Under the pieces are notes generated by a model. It had not been told where the DNA came from, searched no databases, and was given only the letters and a program-made list of their open reading frames with translations. Source: Pyropia yezoensis (lineage: Eukaryota > Rhodophyta > Bangiophyceae > Bangiales > Bangiaceae). Taken from it: a DNA stretch of 64,000 nt. The stretch lies in the NCBI GenBank assembly GCA_009829735.1, contig CM020619.1, positions 10,034,375 through 10,098,374 of the forward strand. Reading direction: 5' to 3'. Of this stretch, positions 51,666 through 60,133 are shown piece after piece. Position 1 is the first letter of the stretch; the number at the start of each line of letters is the position of its first letter. The position numbers and the translations under genes are program-made.

Positions 51666-52474
51666 CCCCAACGGTGCGTGAGAATACACGGCCGGTCTGG
51701 CCACATGCTTCCCCCTAAACGCGCATGCCTTCTGCAAAGCGTTCGTGCACATGACCAAGGTCCCCTCAAACGAGTTCGTGGACACCTCTGCTTTGCGTCA
51801 GGGGAGTGCTGCAGGTACCTTGGTAATTCATGTTAAGGCAACCTCACGGGACTGTCCAGAGAGCCACCGAGGTGCGACCCGCCCGGTAGGAAGTGCCGGG
51901 GACTGCACACCCAACAGTCCTCGGCTCCCCCGTGCGTTCTGTCGCCATCTATCGGGGTGGCCATGGACTGAGCAGGCCGTCTTGCGCCGGCGGAAGTCTT
52001 CCTTGCGTTTCTTCTGGTACGTCGCATGGCTGCACGGCCCATGCGTCTTAGTGTGCGGAGGGAGCCTGCTCTGCAAGGGGCGCAGCCTCTCGGTGACACG
52101 GTCCGCGCAGGGCGGGACACAACCGTGCGTCTAGGCATGCCTGGGCTGCCGACTGCGGAGTGGGCTTTGGGCTGCTGGGGTCCCGCCCTAGCTGATCTGC
52201 AGCGTGACTCGGGCGTGGATACTTACCTATATGACTAGTGACAAAGCGCCGTTGTCTACCCATCGTGTACTCTGGCTCTCTACCCAGCAACCTACCACGG
52301 GTGTGTCACTGCCCGTGGACGTCGAGCCTGCCACCACCCCACCGTGCGTGGCCTTCGCCCTTGCCTTCTTCCCAGGCCTTTTGTACCATCTCTTCGACCT
52401 GCTACCCTCTGCCCCCCTCGTCTCCGCGCCCTCCTTCGTCTCTTCTCCCCCCCTCCCCGTACCCGATTGCCACC
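51666..52474. other. Upstream region of the disrupted gene
   Basis: Less GC-rich. A CCTATATGAC element at about 52226 could serve as a TATA box about 250 bp upstream of the ATG at 52475. No other gene is supported. Confidence 0.4.
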
Positions 52475-53415
52475 ATGGCCCGCAATGGTCGTGGCAAACG
52501 TCGCTCGCGCTCCTCCGCACCCGAGAGCGGCTGTGAGAGCAGCGGCGACAGCAGCGGAAAGGCGTCGCGGCCGCATCGGGGCGCCCGCCACGTCAGCCCA
52601 GTCGACCTGGATGCATTGTTTGACCGCATTGTCTCTGTGCAGGCCAAGAAGCTGGAGGAGGTGAGCACTGCCCTTGCTGCGCAGCTGGCGTCCATGCGCG
52701 CGGAGATCAAGAACGAGGTGAAGGCCCAGCTAGGCACCGTTGTCGCCGGCCAGATCACGATCATCAACGAGGAGCTGCTGGCCAATGGCCAGCGGATGCC
52801 CTCAGCGCAGCAGGTGGCCGTGCTCACGTCAACCATGGAGATTGACGCTGTGAAGGATCTCGTGCCAGCGGGCGGTGGAGCTTTCTTGGTGCCATTCAAC
52901 CAGCGCTCGATGGACGAGGTGCGCGTGGCCGTCGCGCGCGCTCTGTCGCTGAGCCAGATTCGGCACTGCCATTCCTTAGCCGTCTGCCTGACCGTGCTGC
53001 GCCTGGGGGTCACCGCGCCGGCAGAGGGGGACGGCCTCACGTGCTTTTTCTCCCCAGCTTCTAAGCAGGCGGGGCAGAACTCTCACGCCATCAAGAACTT
53101 CAAGCGTGTGAGCATTGCCGCTCTTAACAAGCTCATCACCGTCATGGGAGCCTCTGAATATGCGCCAGCTGTTTTCCAGGGACAAGCGCGGGTGGTGCCG
53201 TCGCGGATTGGACGCTTCGAGGAAGCGGCTCTCTCGTTCATTTGAAACTCGCTCAACGACGGCCGATCTCTGGGCCGTGAGCCTTTTTATCGTGGTCCCG
53301 CATACGCACTGGAGAAGGAGAACGGGCGCATCAAGGTGCGCATGGCTTTTCCAGATGTTTTCAAGCCCGCTGTCAGTGACGCGTCTATCTCCAAGTACAT
53401 CGTCGCTCGCATCAC
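52475..53415 (+). pseudogene. Coiled-coil hypothetical gene, nonsense codon and retrotransposon insertion
   Basis: The ATG sits in an ideal GCCACCATGG context. The frame encodes a basic Ser/Arg-rich N-terminus, a helical probable coiled coil (about residues 45-95, starting 'PVDLDALFDRIVSVQAKKLE') and a mixed globular part. An in-frame TGA at 53243-53245 ends a 256-residue product. The same frame then remains open and protein-like for about 57 more codons ('GREPFYRGPAYALEKENGR', 'KVRMAFPDVFKPAV') up to 53415, where an LTR starts. The LTR itself supplies a TAG at 53426. The rest of the gene would therefore lie beyond the retrotransposon, outside this window. I do not recognise the family. Alternatively the gene belongs to an older transposable element. 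Confidence 0.6.
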
Positions 53416-53778
53416 TGTAGCACAATAGGAATCCGTCGCACGTCCACTCTCAGGGAACACTCACCAAGGGGGATCGGCACCAACGTCACCGGGAGGCCAA
53501 GGTTGCTGTCCTTGGAGCGCAAGCCACGGGACCAAGATGGGAGCCCAAATGGGAGGGGTTTGTTGTTCTACCTTGGCCGGCGGTGGATTCGCCGCCGGCC
53601 CCCACGTTATAAACCCTCGGAGACACTACTAACTACCCTCCACCCCAAGATGCAAGTCCCTCTGGTCATACGTAACTTATAGATACCGTGACCAGTACGA
53701 ACTATCAAATTGAAAGTTAAGGGTTAGAAGTAGCCCCCCTAATATTAGGGTTACAATACGGACAACCATATTGCTACA
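53416..53778 (-). repeat. 3' LTR of the retrotransposon (363 bp)
   Basis: Bounded by TGTAGCA at 53416 and TGCTACA ending at 53778. Its first 48 bp recur exactly at 63953-64000. It is markedly AT-richer than flanking DNA in its right half. Confidence 0.92.
53608..53613 (+). promoter_or_regulatory. TATAAA in the LTR, facing the antisense ORF
   Basis: TATAAA is on the plus strand, about 760 bp upstream of the antisense ORF start. The minus strand reads TTTATAAC, a weaker TATA element in the gag-pol direction. Confidence 0.4.
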
Positions 53779-53790
53779 TATCCCCCCCTT
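53779..53790 (-). other. Polypurine tract
   Basis: AAGGGGGGGATA on the minus strand directly abuts the 3' LTR, the expected site for plus-strand DNA priming. Confidence 0.8.
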
Positions 53791-54369
53791 GGATTCGGCC
53801 CGTCCTCGGGTCGAGTTGCATTCGGGTTACCGAATGTAAGTGGGTCGCGTGACCGTTTACCCGTCGGGTGGGGCTTTGCGCCCCGTCGCGACAGACACCC
53901 CTTTTCGAGGTTGTCTGAGGGGGGTGCCCCCCTTTGTGTGGTACACACACGATCCGTTTTCCGGACCGTTAAATTCCCGATGCGGGTTCTGTTCACGACC
54001 CCCCTTTCTGAGGGGTGGTGCAAGCGGATCCGCCACCAGGTGTCTGGTGGTAGGGGAGCCCCTCTCGTGTTACCGAGTGAATGGGGGCGGCCGCTCCCGC
54101 TTTTCGCGGGGGCGGTTTCGGGGTGAACCCCTCTTGGTTGCCCCGTACGGGGGTATGGCCCCGGCCCGCCCAGGTGCCTGGGTGGAGCCCGTTCGTAGCC
54201 TCGTGGAGCGCGGGTCGACCCGCGCGCCTGCAGCGCTTCTCGTGGCCGTTTGTGGTCATAAGCGCGGGCGCCCGCGCTTCCCTGGCTCGTCCGCGCGAGC
54301 GTTCCTCGTACCGGGTCGAGCCGGCCTCGGCGTTTCTGCAAGGGGCGCCCCTGCCACCCCGGTTGCACC

Positions 54370-56739
54370 ATGTCGGACCCCCAGGTACCCGGGGGCGACG
54401 ACGACCTCCTGCCTGAAGAGGGGGAAGAGGTGATGGTGGACGACGTTCCCGTCTCCGCCACCGCCGCCGAGTGCTTCCTAGCGAGCTCGTCGGAGGACGA
54501 GGACGACCGGGTGACCGTTCGTGTGGCCCCGGACGGCGCGCCGGGCGGGTTGTCGTCCGTGTGTAGCGGCACGACGGCTCCGTCGGGTGGCGGACAACCG
54601 CGTGCAGCGGTGGGTTCTACCGCTTCTCCTCCGGCGGCCCGGATGGCTTCTGTCGCCGGTACCGGCGTGGCTCTACCTCAAGACGGTGTCGCCGGCGTGG
54701 CGGATGGTGGTGTTGGCACCCCGTCCAGTCCGGCGGGTCCAGACGGCGCGGGTGCCCGCCCGGTTGGTGTGTCCGCTGCGGCGGGTAGCGGGTCTAGCCG
54801 TGCTGCCCCCGTGGTACCCACGTCGGGTCCGGGTGGCGGCGATGCTCTGCCCGCGGTGCCGCGGGCGTCTGGTGGTCAAGGTGGGTCTACACCGATGGCA
54901 GTGGACTCCGGTAGTTACTCCGGGCGGGCGCCCGCCCTTCTTCTTCCTCCTCGGCCGCGTGCGACTCCGGCGCCGGCCCCTCTTCCGGTGGGGCATCCCC
55001 CGGCGCTCCCTATTCTTCCTGGTCCTGCCCGGGTTGCCCCGTTGGGTGGCGGCGTCGCCGTGGCGGCGGGTCAACCCGCCATGTCGATGTTCGGCTTGGT
55101 GGCTCGGGTTCGAGGCCTGACTGTGCAAGAGTCAATGGAGTCCGATGGGCGGATGCGGGTGGACTTCCACCTGCCCCATCCTCGTGGAGAGTCCTCCCGG
55201 CGCGTCAAGGTGGACCCGAGTTGGGAGCGGGAGTTGGTGCGGCTGGTCAACCAGCCGAACGCGGTGCGAGTGGAACACCATTGGATCCTGAGTCAGCCGG
55301 ACGACCGGCATGCGCAGCTCTGGCGCACTCGGGTGGGACGGGGTGAGGTCTACCTCGACCCCGCCTTCGGGGTATGCGACCTAATCGCCCCCGCGTTGCC
55401 GCGGGAGGTTGACTACCCGGCTAGTGCTCGGGGGATTGCGGCGGCGGCGGAGCCGGTTGCGTTTGGGGAGATGGTGGGCAGTACCGGTCGGTATCCCGAC
55501 TTTGATTACTACCCGGGGGTATCCCCGTATCTGTCGTTGACGGCTCCCTACCCGCCTATGGCGGGGTTGAAGTCGGCGTCGAGCTGGCGACGTAACCATG
55601 GTGTCATGGCGGATGCGTTTCGCACGGATATAACGTGTGCGTTGCAGACCGGCAACGGTCGTGCGCCGGTATACACTCCCGTGCGCCCGCCGCTATGGCA
55701 GGAGGGGTGGGAACCCGCTCCTGCTTTCCGGTTTGACACCGGCTCCTGTCTCCGATACTTCGGAAGTGTGTTGGCCTCCCGGCCGGTCCACCCGTTGCAG
55801 GGTACCTTCACCCTTGAGGTTACCCTCGGGCAGGCTTCCTCCTTCTTGCTGTCCGTCCGCCGGCAGGGGCGCCTGTTTCATCTTCCGACGGGTGTCCGTC
55901 GGCACATCGCGCAGCTGGGCGTGGACCTGATAGCTGCCAAGACCGGGTTGGCCCGGGAGTTCGAGGCCCTGCTGGCTGTTCACGATGCCGTGAACTGGGC
56001 TGGGGTGTTGGCCCTTCCCCCGTACCGGGACCCGCAGGCTGGGGCTACCCCCTTGCCTCGTCACTCGTTGCGTATCCGGCGTACTCAGCCGGGTGAGCCT
56101 AGTTGCCATGGGTGGGCGTCCACCGAGGCTGTTGCTGACCTGGGTATTCCCATGGTTATCCATGACCCTCTTCAGGTCCTTGCTCCGTGGTTCGGTAACC
56201 CGATACCGGCGGCGGTTGGCCGTCGTCCCCGAGAGTGGGGCTCTGCGGGTGGGGAGCGTGAGGTGTCCCGTCGTCGGGCGGAGCCCCGCCGGGGTTACGG
56301 TGGAGCCCCTTCGGTAGGGTCCTACCGAGCCTCGTATCAGGTGCCACCGGCTCCGGTGGTAGCCGTGTCGGCTCCTGTGGCTCCTCTGGCTGCGCCAGTG
56401 TCACCTCCCGCCCCTGTCCTAAATGACGGGGGTCCCCGTCTCTGGTATGAGGGCGTTGAGGCCCTTGTTGCCCGCGCAATGCGGGAGGGTCTCTCTGTTA
56501 GCTGGGGGGATATCCCCCCAGGTGCTACCCTGGTTGGGTCAGCGCGTTGCTTCGGTGGTGTGCTTGACCGCCTCCAGAAAGCTCTGGAGGACGTGGAGGC
56601 TGGCCGCAGCACCCTCGTCCAGCTATGCACCGAGGTAACTCGGGTGATTGACCGTCGTGAGATTGCCGACCGGTGGAGCACGGAGGTATACGCGCTTATG
56701 CGTGAGTGGCCTCCCTCGGGCAGTGGGTCTACCCACTGA
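54370..56739 (+). CDS. Antisense 789-residue ORF inside the retrotransposon, unknown family
   Basis: I do not recognise this protein. It starts at an ATG in GCACCATGT context and runs 789 codons without interruption on the strand opposite gag-pol. The opposite strand here has only frames up to about 156 codons, so the plus frame is the coding one. The N-terminus is strongly acidic (residues 1-55, 'PEEGEEVMVDDV', 'SSSEDEDD'), and 60-230 is Pro/Ala/Gly-rich. A globular-looking region follows from about 235 to 620 with many aromatic residues ('YPDFDYYPGVSPYLSL', 'LWQEGWEPAPAFRFDTGSC', 'LQGTFTLEVTLGQASSFLL'). A basic linker comes next, and a helical C-terminus (690-780, 'RLQKALEDVEAGRSTLVQL'). 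No envelope-type membrane helix, protease or zinc motif is seen. It converges on pol, with the ORF ends 478 bp apart. Confidence 0.75.
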   Translation: MSDPQVPGGDDDLLPEEGEEVMVDDVPVSATAAECFLASSSEDEDDRVTVRVAPDGAPGGLSSVCSGTTAPSGGGQPRAAVGSTASPPAARMASVAGTGVALPQDGVAGVADGGVGTPSSPAGPDGAGARPVGVSAAAGSGSSRAAPVVPTSGPGGGDALPAVPRASGGQGGSTPMAVDSGSYSGRAPALLLPPRPRATPAPAPLPVGHPPALPILPGPARVAPLGGGVAVAAGQPAMSMFGLVARVRGLTVQESMESDGRMRVDFHLPHPRGESSRRVKVDPSWERELVRLVNQPNAVRVEHHWILSQPDDRHAQLWRTRVGRGEVYLDPAFGVCDLIAPALPREVDYPASARGIAAAAEPVAFGEMVGSTGRYPDFDYYPGVSPYLSLTAPYPPMAGLKSASSWRRNHGVMADAFRTDITCALQTGNGRAPVYTPVRPPLWQEGWEPAPAFRFDTGSCLRYFGSVLASRPVHPLQGTFTLEVTLGQASSFLLSVRRQGRLFHLPTGVRRHIAQLGVDLIAAKTGLAREFEALLAVHDAVNWAGVLALPPYRDPQAGATPLPRHSLRIRRTQPGEPSCHGWASTEAVADLGIPMVIHDPLQVLAPWFGNPIPAAVGRRPREWGSAGGEREVSRRRAEPRRGYGGAPSVGSYRASYQVPPAPVVAVSAPVAPLAAPVSPPAPVLNDGGPRLWYEGVEALVARAMREGLSVSWGDIPPGATLVGSARCFGGVLDRLQKALEDVEAGRSTLVQLCTEVTRVIDRREIADRWSTEVYALMREWPPSGSGSTH

Positions 56740-57050
56740 GGAGTGTTATTGTTTGTACGGGAGAGGGACCCGGTGGCCCTTATGGTAGCCGGGTAGTAGT
56801 GAGTATAAACTCATCCCCGTTGGGGGCATTGCTTGCCTCTGTTTGCTGCCCTGGGGAGTACCCCTTCTGGCTCAGTGGTGCCTTGCCTCCCGTCCAACTT
56901 CTTCCGGTTGGTTCATGCTTGGGGAGGTCATCCTCTCTCACTTTGTGTCTTGGCTTGGGGAGGTCATCCCCCCGTGTAAGCCCCCTAGTTACTTCGATAT
57001 TATCGAAGTTAGCCTTTACCTTTAAGTTAACTTATTAAGGTTCAGGTATT

Positions 57051-57146
57051 ACTTAGTCACCTAAGCTTGACTCTACTTAGATGCCTAAGCTTGGTTCGAC
57101 TTAGAAACCTAAGTCTGATTTGACTTAGAAACCTAAGTCTGCCGTA
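57051..57146. repeat. Four tandem 24-bp hairpin-forming units
   Basis: Units begin at 57051, 57075, 57099 and 57123, each ACTTAG-nnn-CCTAAG plus a short spacer. CTTAG and CTAAG pair in every copy. They sit between the stop codons of the antisense ORF and pol. A further palindrome, ACTTCGATA/TATCGAAGT-like, is at 56991-57009. Confidence 0.9.
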
Positions 57147-57217
57147 ACCATGTCACACCCTACTTAGTAGGTATAAGCCTCACCCCCCAACAGCCGAAGT
57201 CGGTGTCGGTTGGGTTG

Positions 57218-60070
57218 TTACAGTAGGCGTCGTCGCCTCATGTAAGGCATGAGAAGTTGGCGGGGTATATTTGCCGCCTGTTCCCAGGTGGGTGAGTCGT
57301 ATCCGACCCACATAACCTTGACGTACCAGGGTCCTGGTAGGTTCGGGTCGGTGTGTCCGACCACGCTCTCTACTTGGTATGGAATCCCATCCGGTCCCAC
57401 CGGGTCATCTGACCGGTGGGTTGTAAGAGCTTCATGTAGCAACCCAGCCGGTACCGGCTGAGGCTGTTCGGGCTTCGGAGCAGGTGTGACATCATTCACA
57501 CTGATGCGTTGGATCTCCGTATCGGAGTGTAAGATAACAGAGTGGTCATCTCTGTGGAGAATCTGGTACGGTCCCTTGACCGGTTGCATGAGCTTGTTCC
57601 CCCGGAACTTCTGGTGTCTGATGTAGACCCAGTCACCTGTCATCAGGGTAGCGTTGCGCACCCGTAGTCGGGCGTCGAAGTTCTTCTTGTATCGAAGTTG
57701 TGTTCTGTCAAGGGCACCCTTGAGCTTAGGAATCATCCACGATAGCTTGGCCAACCAAGCTAGGTGTATACGTTCGGCCGGTCGGCCCTTCGGTGTATCA
57801 TACTGAGTGCACCTGCCGGGTGGCAGCGTCAGATTACCGACGCCCATCGGCATGACCCACTCCAGTGGGGCGATGTTGGTACTCCGATGTGGCCTGGCAT
57901 TGTATGCCAGGGTGAGTACGGACAGAAGCCTGTCCCAAGTGTTCGTGTGCTCGGCCACGTAGCACTGTAGCATCTTGACGATTGTGCGGTTGAACCGCTC
58001 CACCTGCCCGTTGGTTTGCGGGTGGTAGTCGGATGCCCGACGTGGTTTGATACCGAACATGCCCAGGACCTTAGTGCAGAATGCTGACGTAAGGTTTGCT
58101 CCGTTGTCGGAGAGGAGTTGCTTCATGACTCCGTATGCACTGATCCAGTGGTCAACCACTGCGTTCATGATGGTGTATGCCGTATCATTCGGGATGGCTG
58201 CCGCTCGCGACAGCTTAGTGAAGCGGTCAGACATGACCAGGATGTACCTGTTCCCTTCTCCCGTTACCGGAAGTGGCCCGAGTATGTCGATAGCGACTTG
58301 CTCGTTGGGCCCATCGGGTGGGAATAGCTTCATGGCAGACGCCTGCCTATGTAGACTCATGCGGTTACGTGCACAGGGGTGGCACCCCCTTACGTGGTCG
58401 ACCACGTCGACGGCCATTGCTGGCCAGTAGAAGAACCTTCGCATTGCTGCGAACATACGTGAACCCCCCGGGTGTCCGGCTGTAGGGTTCTCGTGTTCTC
58501 GTTCCATGACGGCTTGCCGTAAGGAAACGGGAACCACGACTTGATGTCGTCCATCGGCGGGTGCCCGCCGGTATATGAGTCCGTCTTCGTTCTCGGAGAA
58601 GATGCCGGCCGTACCGGCCAGGAGGTTAGCGCAATGGCGTCTACAGTCATCGTCGTTAGCTTGTGCCTCGCGGAAGTCCGCGAGGGTCAGTGGGCATGCT
58701 CGGTGTGCCATGGTATGGTCAACCATACCTTGGGTAGCGTTACCCACCATGCAAACCGGTACCACCGGGATGTCCTCGTCCACCGGGCGGGTATCCCCGC
58801 TCGGGGTGTCGAGGCAAGACAATGCGTCTCCGAGATGGTGGGTTGACCCAGCCTTATACACGGTACGGTAGTCGTGCTCGGCCATCTTCAGCCTCCATCG
58901 GGCTAGCCTCCCATGGCTATCGGAATCCTTGTCACCAAGGTTGAGGAGCCATCGTAGGGGTTCGTGGTCGGACCTCACGATGAACCTCGAGCCCTCCAGG
59001 TATGGACGGAGCAGTTGCACTGCCCATATAACTCCGAGGCATTCACGCTCGGTGGCACTATAGTTACGCTCAGCCGGGTTGAGTGTCCGGCTGAAGTATC
59101 CTACCGGACGTAGGTCCGGGATAACGTTATCGGTACCGATCAACGTCTCCCCCTGTAGCAGGGTGCATCCCACTTGGGTGTCGCACGCATCGACATCGAT
59201 GACGAAGGTACCCCGTCGGTGCGGTAACGCAAGGACGGGTGGGGATAGTAGGGCTCGCTTCAGCGACTCGAATGCCTCCTCTTCGCTAGGCGAAGGGGGT
59301 TGGAGTACCTTGGGCAGGGTACTGCTCGTAAGAACCGTTAACGGTTTAGCTATCCGAGCGAAGTCCTTGACGAACCGTCGGTATACATTGCACATTCCCA
59401 GGAAGCTCTTGAGCTGTGTCTGGGTGTTAGGGAGCCGGGCATCCCGGAGTGCCCGGGTATTGGCTTCGAGTACCCCTACTTTACCAGGGGTTATCTGGTG
59501 GCCCAGATACTCGACCGTCTGTTGGAAGAAGGCGCACTTCTTCAGACGCAGGGTTACCCCGGCGTTCCTCAAGAGGGTGAGTACCTCGTCAACATGTTGC
59601 ACATGGTCATCCATGTTACGCGAGAAGACGATGACGTCATCGAGATACACTAGGCAGTTACGCCACTTCACCCCCGACAGTATAATGTCGATAGCCCGCT
59701 GGAATGTAGCGGGGGCGTTGGACAATCCGAAGGGCATCCTTAGGAACTCGTACACTCCACTGTGACAGACGAATGCCGTCTTGGGGATATCCTCGTCCGC
59801 CACCGGGATCTGCCAGTATCCGGCATTGCAGTCGATGGTGGTAAACACCGTAGCTTCCCCCAGGGAGTCGATGCATTCATCCATCCTTGGTAAAGGGTAG
59901 GAGTCCTTCTTGGTAACCAAGTTGAGGCGTCGATAATCGATGCAAAACCGAGGAGTTTGATCCTTCTTCGGTACGATAACGACTGGGGCACCCCACTCCG
60001 ACATCAAAGGTCGTATCACCTTCGCTTCACTCATCCTCTTCACTTCTCCATCAACGATCTCTCGTTGCAT
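57218..60070 (-). CDS. pol: Pol: reverse transcriptase, RNase H, integrase, chromodomain
   Basis: The 950-residue frame copies element RNA and integrates the DNA. RT: D80 ('TIDCNAGYWQIPV'), D144 and D145 in 'VYLDDVIVFS'. RNase H: D294 in 'IDVDACDTQ', E343 in 'ATEREC', D368 in 'VRSDHEPL', and D415 in 'LGDALS'. Integrase: zinc ligands H526, H533, C563 and C566, then D595 ('VAIDILGPL'), D655 ('LLSDNGANL') and E691 ('GQVERFNRT'), with 35 residues between the last two as expected. Residues about 898-945 form a chromodomain ('YQVESVV', 'YVKVMWVGYDSPTWE'), which in chromoviruses directs integration toward particular chromatin. All catalytic residues are intact. The open frame continues upstream of this ATG to a TAA at 60134-60136; the conserved lead-in of RT lies in that segment ('HRIDLVPGARP'). 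Confidence 0.95.
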   Translation of the reverse strand: MQREIVDGEVKRMSEAKVIRPLMSEWGAPVVIVPKKDQTPRFCIDYRRLNLVTKKDSYPLPRMDECIDSLGEATVFTTIDCNAGYWQIPVADEDIPKTAFVCHSGVYEFLRMPFGLSNAPATFQRAIDIILSGVKWRNCLVYLDDVIVFSRNMDDHVQHVDEVLTLLRNAGVTLRLKKCAFFQQTVEYLGHQITPGKVGVLEANTRALRDARLPNTQTQLKSFLGMCNVYRRFVKDFARIAKPLTVLTSSTLPKVLQPPSPSEEEAFESLKRALLSPPVLALPHRRGTFVIDVDACDTQVGCTLLQGETLIGTDNVIPDLRPVGYFSRTLNPAERNYSATERECLGVIWAVQLLRPYLEGSRFIVRSDHEPLRWLLNLGDKDSDSHGRLARWRLKMAEHDYRTVYKAGSTHHLGDALSCLDTPSGDTRPVDEDIPVVPVCMVGNATQGMVDHTMAHRACPLTLADFREAQANDDDCRRHCANLLAGTAGIFSENEDGLIYRRAPADGRHQVVVPVSLRQAVMEREHENPTAGHPGGSRMFAAMRRFFYWPAMAVDVVDHVRGCHPCARNRMSLHRQASAMKLFPPDGPNEQVAIDILGPLPVTGEGNRYILVMSDRFTKLSRAAAIPNDTAYTIMNAVVDHWISAYGVMKQLLSDNGANLTSAFCTKVLGMFGIKPRRASDYHPQTNGQVERFNRTIVKMLQCYVAEHTNTWDRLLSVLTLAYNARPHRSTNIAPLEWVMPMGVGNLTLPPGRCTQYDTPKGRPAERIHLAWLAKLSWMIPKLKGALDRTQLRYKKNFDARLRVRNATLMTGDWVYIRHQKFRGNKLMQPVKGPYQILHRDDHSVILHSDTEIQRISVNDVTPAPKPEQPQPVPAGLLHEALTTHRSDDPVGPDGIPYQVESVVGHTDPNLPGPWYVKVMWVGYDSPTWEQAANIPRQLLMPYMRRRRLL

Positions 60071-60133
60071 AGGTCCCGCTCGGTGCGGTTGTGACCGGGC
60101 GGGGCGTGCGCCTGGTACCAGGTCAATACGATG

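Noticed and set aside
50729..51769. Minus-strand ORF of 346 codons made of 'SLTSGRGP'-type repeats
   Set aside because: It is the translation of two tandem DNA repeat arrays; neighbouring frames are open too and there is no credible start.
53840..54433. 197-codon ORF overlapping the start of the antisense ORF
   Set aside because: Different frame, no motif, and it overlaps the well-supported 789-codon frame and the element's non-coding 3' region.
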